Assembly: GCA_964399345.1 (NCBI GenBank)
Contig: CAYNQE010000009.1
Span: forward strand, 1-24,580
Source: UBA2100 sp964399345
GTDB taxonomy: Bacteria > Patescibacteriota > Minisyncoccia > Phycocordibacterales > UBA2100
Direction: 5' to 3'
DNA length: 24,580 nucleotides
The notes under the pieces were generated by a model. It saw only the letters and a list, made by a program, of their open reading frames with translations, searched no databases and was not told the origin of the DNA. Numbering within the stretch: the stretch's first letter is position 1; the number at the start of each line of letters is the position of its first letter. A program made the position numbers and the translations under genes. Below, piece by piece: positions 1 to 6,570 of the stretch.

Positions 1-968
1 TTATGATTAAAACTAATGTCTATATCATTTCCTGTTATTGCAGCACTTAGGGAATCAAATATTTCTCCAACATCTGAATTTCTAGCACTTATTGTCATTG
101 TTTTTTTATCTGGGTATACGTGTAATGTGATTTGTCCAAACTTATCAGAGAAAATTTGTGCTTTTTTAAGAGTATTTAATAAGTCTTCTTTAAGAATTAC
201 TGCTTCTGTTGTAGTTTCTTTAGGTAATATTGTTTTGTAATCAGGAAATGATCCATCAATAATTCTCGATGTTATATATAGTGATTTACTTTTAATAGTA
301 TATTGATTTTCATCTATATATACTTCTAAATCCCCTTCTTCTTGAGTTTCTAATATTCTTACAAGTTCTGTAGTATTTTTTACAGGCATTATTACAGAAG
401 GTATTTCACTTTCTGTTTTATGATTTATCTTTTTCTCAGCTAATCTAAATGAATCTGTTGCGACAAACACTAGGTTCTCTGCTTCTTGATAAATATATAC
501 ACTAGCAAGTTCTGGTTTTATTAAAGAAGTTGAAGCGCTGTATAAAACAGATCTTATTCCTTTAATTAAAGTATCTTTTCCTATTAAATATTTTTCTTTA
601 GTTTCAGGTTCTGGAATAGAAGGAAAATCATCAACTGGAATAGTTTTAATTGTAGTTTTTGCTCCACCAATTTTTAAAATTATAGTTCCATCCACCTCTT
701 CTATACTAACCTTAGCTTGATTTGGAGATGCTTTAAGTGTAGATAGTAGTATTTGTGCAGGAATTGCTACAATTCCTTTTTTAGATATATCGGCAGAAAA
801 AGTTTTCTTTATTCCTAGCTCTAAATTAGTTGCTCTTAATTCAACCTTCTCTTCTTTAACATCTAAAATAATACAGGATAAAACAGGTAGAGTTGCTGAA
901 TTGGAAATAATTCTTGAAGTGATCTCCACAGCTTCCTCAAAGTCTTTTTTTAAACAGTCTAATTTCAT
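1..968 (-). CDS. dnaN: DNA polymerase III beta sliding clamp (C-terminus beyond window)
   Basis: This open frame runs off the left edge and starts at the ATG at 968-966. Its translation begins MKLDCLKKDFEEAVEITSR and gives about 322 residues. The three-fold repeated clamp architecture is recognisable: the N-terminal LPVLSCIILDV segment, then EVDGTIILKIGGAKTTIKTI, VYIYQEAENLVFVATDSFR (the classic central ATDSFRLA motif), SRIIDGSFPDY (family motif) and a final segment ending DISFNH. A full clamp is about 365-380 residues, so roughly the last 45 residues lie outside the window. The protein forms the ring that tethers the replicative polymerase to DNA. It lies downstream of dnaA on the same strand, the classical dnaA-dnaN order, separated by 224 bases that hold DnaA boxes. 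No clear Shine-Dalgarno sits next to the start; an AGAGGA lies about 14 bases upstream. The assignment is secure. Confidence 0.96.
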   Translation of the reverse strand, partial: MKLDCLKKDFEEAVEITSRIISNSATLPVLSCIILDVKEEKVELRATNLELGIKKTFSADISKKGIVAIPAQILLSTLKASPNQAKVSIEEVDGTIILKIGGAKTTIKTIPVDDFPSIPEPETKEKYLIGKDTLIKGIRSVLYSASTSLIKPELASVYIYQEAENLVFVATDSFRLAEKKINHKTESEIPSVIMPVKNTTELVRILETQEEGDLEVYIDENQYTIKSKSLYITSRIIDGSFPDYKTILPKETTTEAVILKEDLLNTLKKAQIFSDKFGQITLHVYPDKKTMTISARNSDVGEIFDSLSAAITGNDIDISFNH

Positions 969-1103
969 ACGTATTTATTTTTCCTCTTATTTTTATCTAT
1001 TAGGGCGGTGGATAGGTGGAAGCGAGTGATTATAATAAGTATTAAAGGTTTCTTTTAGTAAAAACTACCTGTTAACTACCTATTGAAAATCTTAGTATAA
1101 GAA

Positions 1104-1206
1104 TGTTAATAACTTTTAAACTAAATTTCTTGTTTATAACTTTTTACTAATAAACATGTTTATAAACATCAAATCCAGGCACTTATGCACAACTAATTGT
1201 GTATAA
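1104..1206. other. Candidate oriC, dnaA-dnaN DnaA-box cluster
   Basis: The AT-rich spacer between dnaA and dnaN holds a dense set of 9-mers close to the DnaA box TTATNCACA. Exact matches are TTATGCACA at 1183-1191 (plus) and TGTGTATAA at 1198-1206 (the minus-strand box TTATACACA). One-mismatch copies are TGTTAATAA at 1104-1112, TGTTTATAA at 1131-1139 and 1157-1165, and TTATAAACA at 1160-1168. The last exact box lies inside the final codons of dnaA. A 14-base palindrome, ATAAACATGTTTAT, occupies 1150-1163. The clustering next to dnaA and dnaN is what is expected of an origin or a DnaA-autoregulated region. DnaA binding itself is inferred. Confidence 0.75.
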
Positions 1207-2545
1207 GTGTCCGTACATGATTAATTTCTTGCTCAAGAATATTATCTGTTTTTATTTCCTTTTTTATTTTTTCACAAGAGTGAATAACAGTAGTGTGGTC
1301 CCTACCTCCTATTTTATCACCGATATTAGGATAAGATATTGCAAAATCCTCTCTAAGAATATACATAATTACCTGACGTGGACGAACAACTTCCTTTTTT
1401 CTAGTCTTTCTATATATATTTTGCTCATCAACTTCATAATATTCAGAAATTTTCTTAACAACCTCCGTTACAGATATATTTTTATTAGGCTTTGTTGTGT
1501 TTTTAACAACATTTTGAACTTCCTGAGAACTAAGTTCTTTACCTTTAAGTTGAGTCTTACATATTAACGTATTCAAAAGACCTTCTAAGTCCCTTATGTT
1601 TCCTGGAACTTCTTTTGATATATACATAAGAACCTCATCTGGAATATTAAAACCATTTTGTTGGGCTTTTTCTTTAAGTATTTCCATTCGAGACTCAACA
1701 TCAGGGTTTGGAATTTCAGCAACCATTCCTGCTGCAAAACGACCTTTTAATCGCTCTTCTAAACCAAGAAGATTATTAGGATGTTTATCTGAAGAAAAGA
1801 TAATTTGCTTATTATTATCAAAAAGAGCATTAAATAAGTGAAACAATTCTTCTTGAGTCCTTTCTTTATCAGCTACAAACTGAATATCATCCATTATTAG
1901 AACATCGTACTGACGATACTTATCTTTAAAGTTATTTCCCTTTCCTGTTTTAACAGCGTTTATAAAATCCATAGTGAAACGCTCAGACGTAACATAAAAT
2001 ACCTTTCTATTAGAGTTAGCTTTCTTAAGATAGTTACCAACTGCTTGAATTAAGTGTGTTTTTCCGTGACCAGTACCACCGTAGATAAACAAAGGGTTGT
2101 AAGTTAGTCCTGGCTTATTAACAACAGCTTGTGCTGCTGCGTGTGCTAGTTGATTAAACGGTCCAACAACAAAAGTATCGAATGTATATCTTGGATTTAA
2201 GTTATCCCTTTTGTCTATAAACATGTCTTGTAGTAGAAGTTGGTTCTGGCCCGTTTCTGCTGAAGGTTTTTGCTCGCCTGACGCACGTTTAGCTGCATTT
2301 TTAATAACAGTATATTCAACAGATCTAATTGAATCTTCAAAGCTTCGCAGTGTCTTTAAAATAAATTTATGATGCTTCTCATACAGCCAATCTTTAACAA
2401 TCTTATTAGGTACTCCTATAAAAATAATACTGTTGTCGTTCTTTACAATAGTTGTGTCTTTAAACCAAGTTCTAAAATTAGCTTCAGATATGTTCATCTC
2501 AATATGAACGAGAGTGTTCTGCCATAGTTCTTGGGTGGTTAACAT
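1193..2545 (-). CDS. dnaA: Chromosomal replication initiator DnaA
   Basis: This 450-residue protein has the complete DnaA architecture. Domain I occupies about residues 1-75 (MLTTQELWQNTL...FRTWFKD). A short linker follows, then the AAA+ domain with Walker A GGTGHGKT at about 156-163, Walker B VLIMDD at about 215-220 and the sensor/arginine-finger region around RLKGRFAAGM. Domain IV ends with the DNA-binding signature GGRDHTTVIHSCEKI near the C-terminus. It binds DnaA boxes and melts the origin. The ATG at 2545 is chosen because domain I begins right after it and a TATAAT -10 lies just upstream. It is divergent from rpmH and upstream of dnaN, so it sits between two clusters of DnaA boxes. One exact box overlaps its own last codons. 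The protein has normal length and no missing motif. Confidence 0.98.
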   Translation of the reverse strand: MLTTQELWQNTLVHIEMNISEANFRTWFKDTTIVKNDNSIIFIGVPNKIVKDWLYEKHHKFILKTLRSFEDSIRSVEYTVIKNAAKRASGEQKPSAETGQNQLLLQDMFIDKRDNLNPRYTFDTFVVGPFNQLAHAAAQAVVNKPGLTYNPLFIYGGTGHGKTHLIQAVGNYLKKANSNRKVFYVTSERFTMDFINAVKTGKGNNFKDKYRQYDVLIMDDIQFVADKERTQEELFHLFNALFDNNKQIIFSSDKHPNNLLGLEERLKGRFAAGMVAEIPNPDVESRMEILKEKAQQNGFNIPDEVLMYISKEVPGNIRDLEGLLNTLICKTQLKGKELSSQEVQNVVKNTTKPNKNISVTEVVKKISEYYEVDEQNIYRKTRKKEVVRPRQVIMYILREDFAISYPNIGDKIGGRDHTTVIHSCEKIKKEIKTDNILEQEINHVRTLIHN

Positions 2546-2561
2546 ACAATTAAGTTAAAGT

Positions 2562-2591
2562 ATTATATACAAGTTTCTCTCACACTGGAAA
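2562..2591 (-). promoter_or_regulatory. dnaA promoter
   Basis: On the minus strand a perfect -10, TATAAT (2567-2562), lies 16 bases before the dnaA ATG. An upstream TTTCCA (2591-2586) is 18 bases away and matches the -35 consensus at four of six positions. The predicted 5' leader is only about 9-10 bases and has no Shine-Dalgarno. Confidence 0.6.
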
Positions 2592-2612
2592 CTAAAGGTT
2601 TTTAAAAACATA

Positions 2613-2786
2613 TGTTGATAAGGTGTGGATAAAAAAATGAACCCCCTACCCCAGTAAGAGCATACTCCTTCAAAAGGACAAAACTCGACTGGAACTAAGA
2701 GTCTATCAAATTTAAAAGGGGTTTTAGAAAGGCAAAACAAAAACAGACACCTGTAAATGCTGTGGATAAACTAAAAGTAATCCACA
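2613..2786. other. Candidate oriC, DnaA-box cluster upstream of dnaA
   Basis: The dnaA-rpmH divergent spacer holds two exact consensus boxes, TGTGGATAA at 2624-2632 and 2761-2769 (both the minus-strand form of TTATCCACA). Two one-mismatch boxes are also present: TGTTGATAA at 2613-2621 and TAATCCACA at 2778-2786. Together with the cluster downstream of dnaA this gives the bipartite layout known from Bacillus subtilis, where box clusters flank dnaA. An AACCCC at 2640-2645 can pair with GGGGTT at 2718-2723. No convincing protein-coding gene is seen here. Confidence 0.72.
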
Positions 2787-2791
2787 GACTA

Positions 2792-2819
2792 TTGCTTTTC
2801 CTTATTTTTTACGTAGTAT
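2792..2819 (+). promoter_or_regulatory. rpmH promoter
   Basis: TTGCTT (2792-2797), a 16-base spacer and TAGTAT (2814-2819) form a plausible sigma70 promoter. The -10 ends 8 bases before the rpmH ATG, so transcription would start at, or one or two bases before, the start codon. It lies directly beside the DnaA boxes at 2761-2786, so DnaA could influence it. Confidence 0.5.
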
Positions 2820-2827
2820 GGTGTCCT

Positions 2828-2980
2828 ATGTCCACAAAGAGAACATATCAACCAAAGAAAAAGAAACGAATGCGTAAGCACGGCTTTTTAGCGCGAACCG
2901 CAACAGCAGCAGGACGCAAGCTTCTTAAGGCTAGAAGGCGAAGAGGAAGATCACAACTAACTGTTGTAAGGAAAGGATAA
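2828..2980 (+). CDS. rpmH: 50S ribosomal protein bL34
   Basis: The 50-residue product begins MSTKRTYQPKKKKRMRK and contains the family signature HGFLARTATAAGRK followed by a basic tail. It is a structural protein of the large ribosomal subunit. An in-frame GTG at 2762 would add 22 hydrophobic residues (DKLKVIHRLLLFLIF) that no L34 has, and would start inside a DnaA box, so the ATG at 2828 is chosen. The C-terminal tail SQLTVVRKG is slightly longer than in Escherichia coli L34 (46 residues). It is the first gene of the rpmH-rnpA-yidC-jag block that conventionally faces away from dnaA. A palindromic terminator begins with the base after its stop codon. Confidence 0.97.
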   Translation: MSTKRTYQPKKKKRMRKHGFLARTATAAGRKLLKARRRRGRSQLTVVRKG

Positions 2981-3006
2981 AACTGATCAATATTGATCAG
3001 TTTTTT
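2981..3006 (+). terminator. rpmH intrinsic terminator
   Basis: A perfect 22-base palindrome runs from 2981 to 3002 (arms AACTGATC and GATCAGTT around AATATT), directly followed by a run of T residues through 3006. It starts immediately after the rpmH stop. The stem is weak in GC, so termination may be partial. A separate -10 for rnpA lies just downstream, which supports real uncoupling of the two genes. Confidence 0.75.
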
Positions 3007-3010
3007 AGTT

Positions 3011-3016
3011 TATAGT
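3011..3016 (+). promoter_or_regulatory. rnpA -10 element
   Basis: TATAGT lies exactly 6 bases before the rnpA ATG, just after the rpmH terminator. No good -35 is visible. The spacing puts the transcription start on the start codon, so the mRNA would be leaderless. Confidence 0.55.
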
Positions 3017-3022
3017 TAACAT

Positions 3023-3325
3023 ATGTTTGATAGAGCAAAAACTAAAGACGTTCAAGAGGTAATTTCAAAAGGAAAGTCTAAACACTTTAAGAATGTATCT
3101 GTTAGATCAATAAAGACCTCATCCCCCACTAAGGCAGCAGTAGTAATTTCTAAAAAAGTTGAGAAAACCGCAGTTGGAAGAAATAAAATTAAAAGGAAAA
3201 TAAAGGAAATACTAAAAGAGCTTAAACTCCCAACTAAAAAGACAATAATCATATACGCAAAGAAAGGAATAATCCAAACTGATAGAGAAGCACTTAAAGC
3301 AGAGATACAAGAGGCAGTTAAGTAA
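3023..3325 (+). CDS. rnpA: Ribonuclease P protein component
   Basis: The product has 100 residues, somewhat shorter than the usual 110-120. It is the basic protein cofactor of RNase P, which matures the 5' ends of tRNAs. The supporting region is residues 38-62: the KAAVVISKKV strand, then AVGRNKIKRKIKEIL, which matches the family RNR motif helix (RN at 53-54, KR at 57-58), although the third motif residue is Lys rather than Arg. The N-terminus is truncated relative to longer homologues. It lies between rpmH and yidC as in most bacteria. The ATG has no Shine-Dalgarno, but a TATAGT six bases upstream suggests a leaderless message. The assignment rests on motif plus position and is firm. Confidence 0.93.
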   Translation: MFDRAKTKDVQEVISKGKSKHFKNVSVRSIKTSSPTKAAVVISKKVEKTAVGRNKIKRKIKEILKELKLPTKKTIIIYAKKGIIQTDREALKAEIQEAVK

Positions 3326-3337
3326 AGTTTACTTAAC
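3317..3337. repeat. 10-bp inverted repeat at rnpA end / yidC promoter
   Basis: GTTAAGTAAA and TTTACTTAAC are perfect inverted arms around a single central G. The element covers the rnpA stop codon and most of the yidC -35. It has no T-tract on either strand, so it does not look like an intrinsic terminator. An operator for a dimeric regulator, or an mRNA hairpin at the rnpA 3' end, is possible. Confidence 0.6.
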
Positions 3338-3356
3338 CGGAACTCTACGATATTAT
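3328..3356 (+). promoter_or_regulatory. yidC promoter
   Basis: TTTACT (3328-3333), exactly 17 bases, then TATTAT (3351-3356) make a good sigma70 promoter. The -10 ends 7 bases before the yidC ATG, again predicting a message without a leader. The -35 is the right arm of the inverted repeat at 3317-3337. Confidence 0.6.
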
Positions 3357-3363
3357 TTCAGTA

Positions 3364-4098
3364 ATGATTGGAACAGCATTTAACGCTTTTGTATTTAACC
3401 CGTTATACAACGGGCTAATTTTTTTAATTGATATCATTCCATATGCAGATGTTGGTATTGCTGTAATTCTTCTAACAATAACCGTTAAAGTTATACTCTT
3501 CCCTCTTGCTATAAAGGTCTCTCACATGCAAGTTCGCATGAAAGAGATAGCACCAAGAATGGAGGAGTTAAAAGAGCAGTATAAAGACGACAAACAAGAG
3601 CAAACCATAAAGATGATGGCTCTTTATAAGGATAACGACGTGAGGCCCTTTTTAAGTCTTCTTGTTGTTTTTATACAATTACCAATAATTCTAGGATTAT
3701 ACTGGGTGTTCTTCAGAGGGGGATTACCAGAGGTAAATGCTGAACTTTTATACTCATTTATAGCAATACCTGAAATGGTAAACATGAACTTTATGGGAAT
3801 AGTTGATATGGGAGGAAGAAGTATTGTTCTTGCCCTTCTTGCTGGAATTACCCAGTTTATACATAGCTCATATGCCCTACCGGCACCTAAGCCCAGAAGC
3901 GAAAACCCAACAATGAAGGAAGATTTAGCAAGAAGTTTCCACCTACAAATGAAATACGTTATGCCAATAGTAGTAGTAGGTATTTCTTACACAATTTCAG
4001 CAGCGATTGCACTTTACTGGCTTACAAGTAATATATTTTCTATAGGACAAGAAATTTTTATCCGAAGAAAGAAAAGTCATGAGCCAAGAGAAAATTAA
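3364..4098 (+). CDS. yidC: YidC/Oxa1 family membrane protein insertase
   Basis: This 244-residue polytopic protein inserts and folds membrane proteins, with or without SecYEG. The Oxa1 core is visible. TM1 is at about 29-50 (TITVKVILFPLAIK). A cytoplasmic coiled hairpin at about 52-85 follows (MQVRMKEIAPRMEELKEQY, then MMALYKDNDVRPFLS). TM segments come next near 95-115 (LLVVFIQLPIILGLYWVFF), 150-165, 195-215 and 215-235 (AIALYWLTSNIF, the typical YWLTSN motif). The conserved positive residue of the TM1 groove appears as Lys42 rather than the usual Arg. There is no large periplasmic domain or lipobox, as expected of short monoderm-type insertases. Its last 20 bases overlap jag in another frame. 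The start has its own promoter seven bases upstream. Confidence 0.95.
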   Translation: MIGTAFNAFVFNPLYNGLIFLIDIIPYADVGIAVILLTITVKVILFPLAIKVSHMQVRMKEIAPRMEELKEQYKDDKQEQTIKMMALYKDNDVRPFLSLLVVFIQLPIILGLYWVFFRGGLPEVNAELLYSFIAIPEMVNMNFMGIVDMGGRSIVLALLAGITQFIHSSYALPAPKPRSENPTMKEDLARSFHLQMKYVMPIVVVGISYTISAAIALYWLTSNIFSIGQEIFIRRKKSHEPREN

Positions 4099-4528
4099 AA
4101 ACTTCATAGAAACTCTTTTAACCAAATTAGATATAGAATTTGAGGCAGTTGATATTGAGAACAATTCCGAACAAGTAGTATTTCAAATAAAGACAAACGA
4201 GAGCGCTAGGTTAATTGGAACTCGTGGAGATACTATACGAGCACTTAACTATGTTATTAAAAACGCCTTTAGAAACTCAGAAGAAGACTTAAGATTTTTA
4301 GTAGACGTCAACGGATATAGAACTAAAAGGATTGAAGAACTTAAGCAGACAGCAAAACTACTAGCAGAACGTGCCAGATCATTAAAATACAACGTTGAAA
4401 TGACCCCCATGAGCTCCTATGAGCGCATGATAGTTCACGCAGCACTAACTGATGAACCTAACATCAAAACTGAGTCACAAGGACAAGGAAGAGACAGAAG
4501 AGTTGTTATTTGTTTTATAGATAACTAA
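4079..4528 (+). CDS. jag: Jag/KhpB-like RNA-binding protein (KH-R3H)
   Basis: The product has 149 residues. A KH domain occupies about 30-75 with the loop GTRG at 47-50 (RLIGTRGDTIRALNYV). A C-terminal R3H domain occupies about 85-149, with the defining Arg116-x3-His120 in SSYERMIVHAAL and the final strand RRVVICFI. The family (Jag, KhpB, EloR) binds RNA and is tied to cell-shape control and YidC function in Gram-positive bacteria. The N-terminal Jag_N domain of Firmicutes homologues is absent, as in many short versions. It overlaps yidC by 20 bases, so it is translated from the same message. Its stop codon interleaves with the stop of the convergent pilin gene, leaving no room for a terminator between them. 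Confidence 0.92.
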   Translation: MSQEKIKNFIETLLTKLDIEFEAVDIENNSEQVVFQIKTNESARLIGTRGDTIRALNYVIKNAFRNSEEDLRFLVDVNGYRTKRIEELKQTAKLLAERARSLKYNVEMTPMSSYERMIVHAALTDEPNIKTESQGQGRDRRVVICFIDN

Positions 4529-5385
4529 TCACTCACACAAGCCCACTGCCCTACTCCAATAGAAGCGTCTTGTATAAAATCTATATAGTAGCTATCTCCT
4601 CTAGCCTCACACGGGGTATTCCAGTCCAAGTCATTAATGCCATCTCCGTTAGTATCTATAGAACCTCCATTTGCAAGAGTTTCCACTTCCAAGGGATTTA
4701 GATCTGAATGATCATAGTAAACAGCCACTTCTTCTAGCTCCCCTGCGGCTATTAAGTCGTCCGCTACACCCACTACGATGTCGTGCTTGTACTCAGAAAC
4801 ACTATTGGTGGAAGAACACACTACAGTGGAATCGGTAATTTGATGAACTAATGGATACTGTCCGGCACCAGCACTAGTACAAGTTGATATAACAGAAGAA
4901 CAAGATGGTTTTCCTGGTAAGTCACAGTCCACAGTTATTGTACTTCCAACAGGAAGAGATACAGGAATTATGGTTGAGGCTGCTTTAACAGCGGGTGTCT
5001 TGGATTCTTCAACAACAAACTCACTTAAGGCAAAATTCAAGTCTAATATTTCCGGATTAACTTCATTAAAGAAAATCCAGATAGCCAAAAGCATTAAAAT
5101 ACCCATTACAGCCTGCCGTATTCTTGTTTTAGCCTGAGTTGTTCCAGAAACAGCATCGGTTGTCATATATTGCAACCCTGCTGTTGCTATTAACAACACG
5201 GCAAGTACTGATCCAATTATAAGAGCAAGATCAAACAAGTTATTAAAGTACTGGCCTAAGTCACCATCTCCCCCTGCAAAGCGGCCTCCCAAGTCAACTA
5301 GGGGTACATAAGCGTGAGAGGCGGCGTTAGCTAAAAGCGGTAGAGAAAAAACTGCTGTTACGGTAAGAAAAAACTTTTTTATCAT
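4525..5385 (-). CDS. VirB2/TrbC-like pilin with long cysteine-rich C-terminal domain
   Basis: The 286-residue product starts with a signal peptide (about 1-21, ending LLANAAS). Two membrane helices follow, at about 52-72 (LALIIGSVLAVLLIATAGLQ) and 92-107 (VMGILMLLAIWIFF), separated by a short basic loop (KTRIRQ). This is the signal-plus-two-helix plan of VirB2/TrbC-type T4SS pilins. Unlike a classical pilin of about 100 residues, it continues for some 180 residues. That part holds six cysteines (154, 162, 169, 190, 259, 283), possibly three disulfides, and a calcium-loop-like DTNGDGINDLD at about 244-254. It is the last gene of the T4SS locus, with its own -10 six bases before the ATG. The pilin role is inferred from topology and context. 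The C-terminal domain is unrecognised. Confidence 0.65.
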   Translation of the reverse strand: MIKKFFLTVTAVFSLPLLANAASHAYVPLVDLGGRFAGGDGDLGQYFNNLFDLALIIGSVLAVLLIATAGLQYMTTDAVSGTTQAKTRIRQAVMGILMLLAIWIFFNEVNPEILDLNFALSEFVVEESKTPAVKAASTIIPVSLPVGSTITVDCDLPGKPSCSSVISTCTSAGAGQYPLVHQITDSTVVCSSTNSVSEYKHDIVVGVADDLIAAGELEEVAVYYDHSDLNPLEVETLANGGSIDTNGDGINDLDWNTPCEARGDSYYIDFIQDASIGVGQWACVSD

Positions 5386-5391
5386 AAAATA

Positions 5392-5397
5392 AGTATA
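5392..5397 (-). promoter_or_regulatory. -10 element of the pilin-like gene
   Basis: On the minus strand TATACT lies exactly 6 bases before the pilin ATG and directly adjoins the stop codon of the upstream gene. It would let the pilin be transcribed separately, as a leaderless message. Confidence 0.5.
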
Positions 5398-6570
5398 CTA
5401 GATAATTAAAGACCAAAGCGTTTGATCGGTTTTGTTTTTAAAGAAAAGAACGCCGTCGCTTATTTTTAAATTAACTGCATCCATACTCACCCCCAATTCA
5501 GACTCAGGAGAAATTATCTTTGTTATAAGTAGGTTTTCTGTATCTATTCTCCAAAAGGAGTCTGATAAACTAACTTCGCCTGTATACCAAGCGTCAGGAT
5601 AGGTTCCTTCTGGAAGGTAGTTTGGTAGTGCACACATAATGGAAGACTCCCCCCAAGCACACTTATCTGCAAACCCAGATACATTTAAAGAGGTCTCTTC
5701 CCCGCTTTCTATATTCTTTATATAAAGCACCGGTATATTATTTTCTATAACACTAAATAGGATTTCCTTTGCATCAGGACTAAGATTAGTCACCAACCCC
5801 TTTTTCTGTGTCAATATCACTTCTCGACTCCCAGTCGAAGAGTCTATAAGCATTGCGGACGTCAAGAGGAAGAAGCTGGGATTTTGTGTAATTAATATTG
5901 AACTTCCCTCCCACTGAAGTAGCCAGTTTTTTAATACAGACTCAAATAATATTGTTCTAGTCTCTTTGCCTACATCAAATATTCCCAAGCTACCGGAAAC
6001 TGGGGTTTTTTCTATAAAAGCAAAACTACTACCCCCTCCTGCTTCTATGGAAGTTAAAAAAGGCAGCGATGTGTTTGAAGACCCGTCTTCTGAAAGACTA
6101 AAAATAGTTAAGATATCTCCATCTTCGTGAATTGACTGTCGGACGACCGCATCTCCACCACCTACAAATATTGAGTTATAGACCTTAGGCACTGTAGCCT
6201 GATTTATTCTTTCGGAAATGTTTGTTTCCAGATCCTGTTCAAAAACATGTCCAGTTGCTCGGTCTACAAAAAGAATAGAATTTTCCTGCCTTTTATAATA
6301 ACCAGCTATAGGTAGATTATATAATTGATGTAAAACAGCCTTAGAAACATCGACTTCACTATCTTTAGTGTCTTCATCATCTGTAAACACACCCCCAAAA
6401 ATACCACTTCCAGTAACTCCCCTAGTTAAATCGTTTAAGTATCCTACATCTTTAGTTTCCGTCTCTAGATCTTGTTGTTGTTGACCGATATAGATAGCCC
6501 ACCCTAGAAGACTAAATAAAAGACCTACTATTAAAATTGCTATTCCTATGTAGAAAGGTTTTGTGTTCAT
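5398..6570 (-). CDS. Membrane-anchored beta-propeller-like protein of the T4SS locus
   Basis: This 390-residue product has one N-terminal membrane helix (about 7-29, IGIAILIVGLLFSLLGWAIYI), a polar linker rich in Q, E and D, and a large outward-facing domain. That domain shows repeated short strand patterns separated by turns, such as NSILFVDRATGHVFEQDL, GSLGIFDVGKETRTILF, SAMLIDSSTGSREVIL, SPDAKEILFSVIENN and DSFWRIDTENLLITKII. These resemble the blades of a TolB/WD40-like beta-propeller, roughly six or seven of them. Such domains bind proteins or glycans. Its ATG overlaps the preceding stop codon (ATGA), so it is translationally coupled to the Ig-domain protein. No enzyme motif is seen. The fold is inferred from pattern only, and the function is unknown. 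Confidence 0.6.
   Translation of the reverse strand: MNTKPFYIGIAILIVGLLFSLLGWAIYIGQQQQDLETETKDVGYLNDLTRGVTGSGIFGGVFTDDEDTKDSEVDVSKAVLHQLYNLPIAGYYKRQENSILFVDRATGHVFEQDLETNISERINQATVPKVYNSIFVGGGDAVVRQSIHEDGDILTIFSLSEDGSSNTSLPFLTSIEAGGGSSFAFIEKTPVSGSLGIFDVGKETRTILFESVLKNWLLQWEGSSILITQNPSFFLLTSAMLIDSSTGSREVILTQKKGLVTNLSPDAKEILFSVIENNIPVLYIKNIESGEETSLNVSGFADKCAWGESSIMCALPNYLPEGTYPDAWYTGEVSLSDSFWRIDTENLLITKIISPESELGVSMDAVNLKISDGVLFFKNKTDQTLWSLII

Noticed and set aside
2555..2740. A 61-codon minus-strand frame upstream of dnaA
   Set aside because: It lies across the dnaA promoter and DnaA boxes, has no family resemblance or ribosome-binding site, and looks like chance coding in the origin spacer.
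3317..3337. Intrinsic terminator between rnpA and yidC
   Set aside because: The inverted repeat is not followed by a T-run on either strand and overlaps the yidC -35, so it is reported as a repeat, not a terminator.
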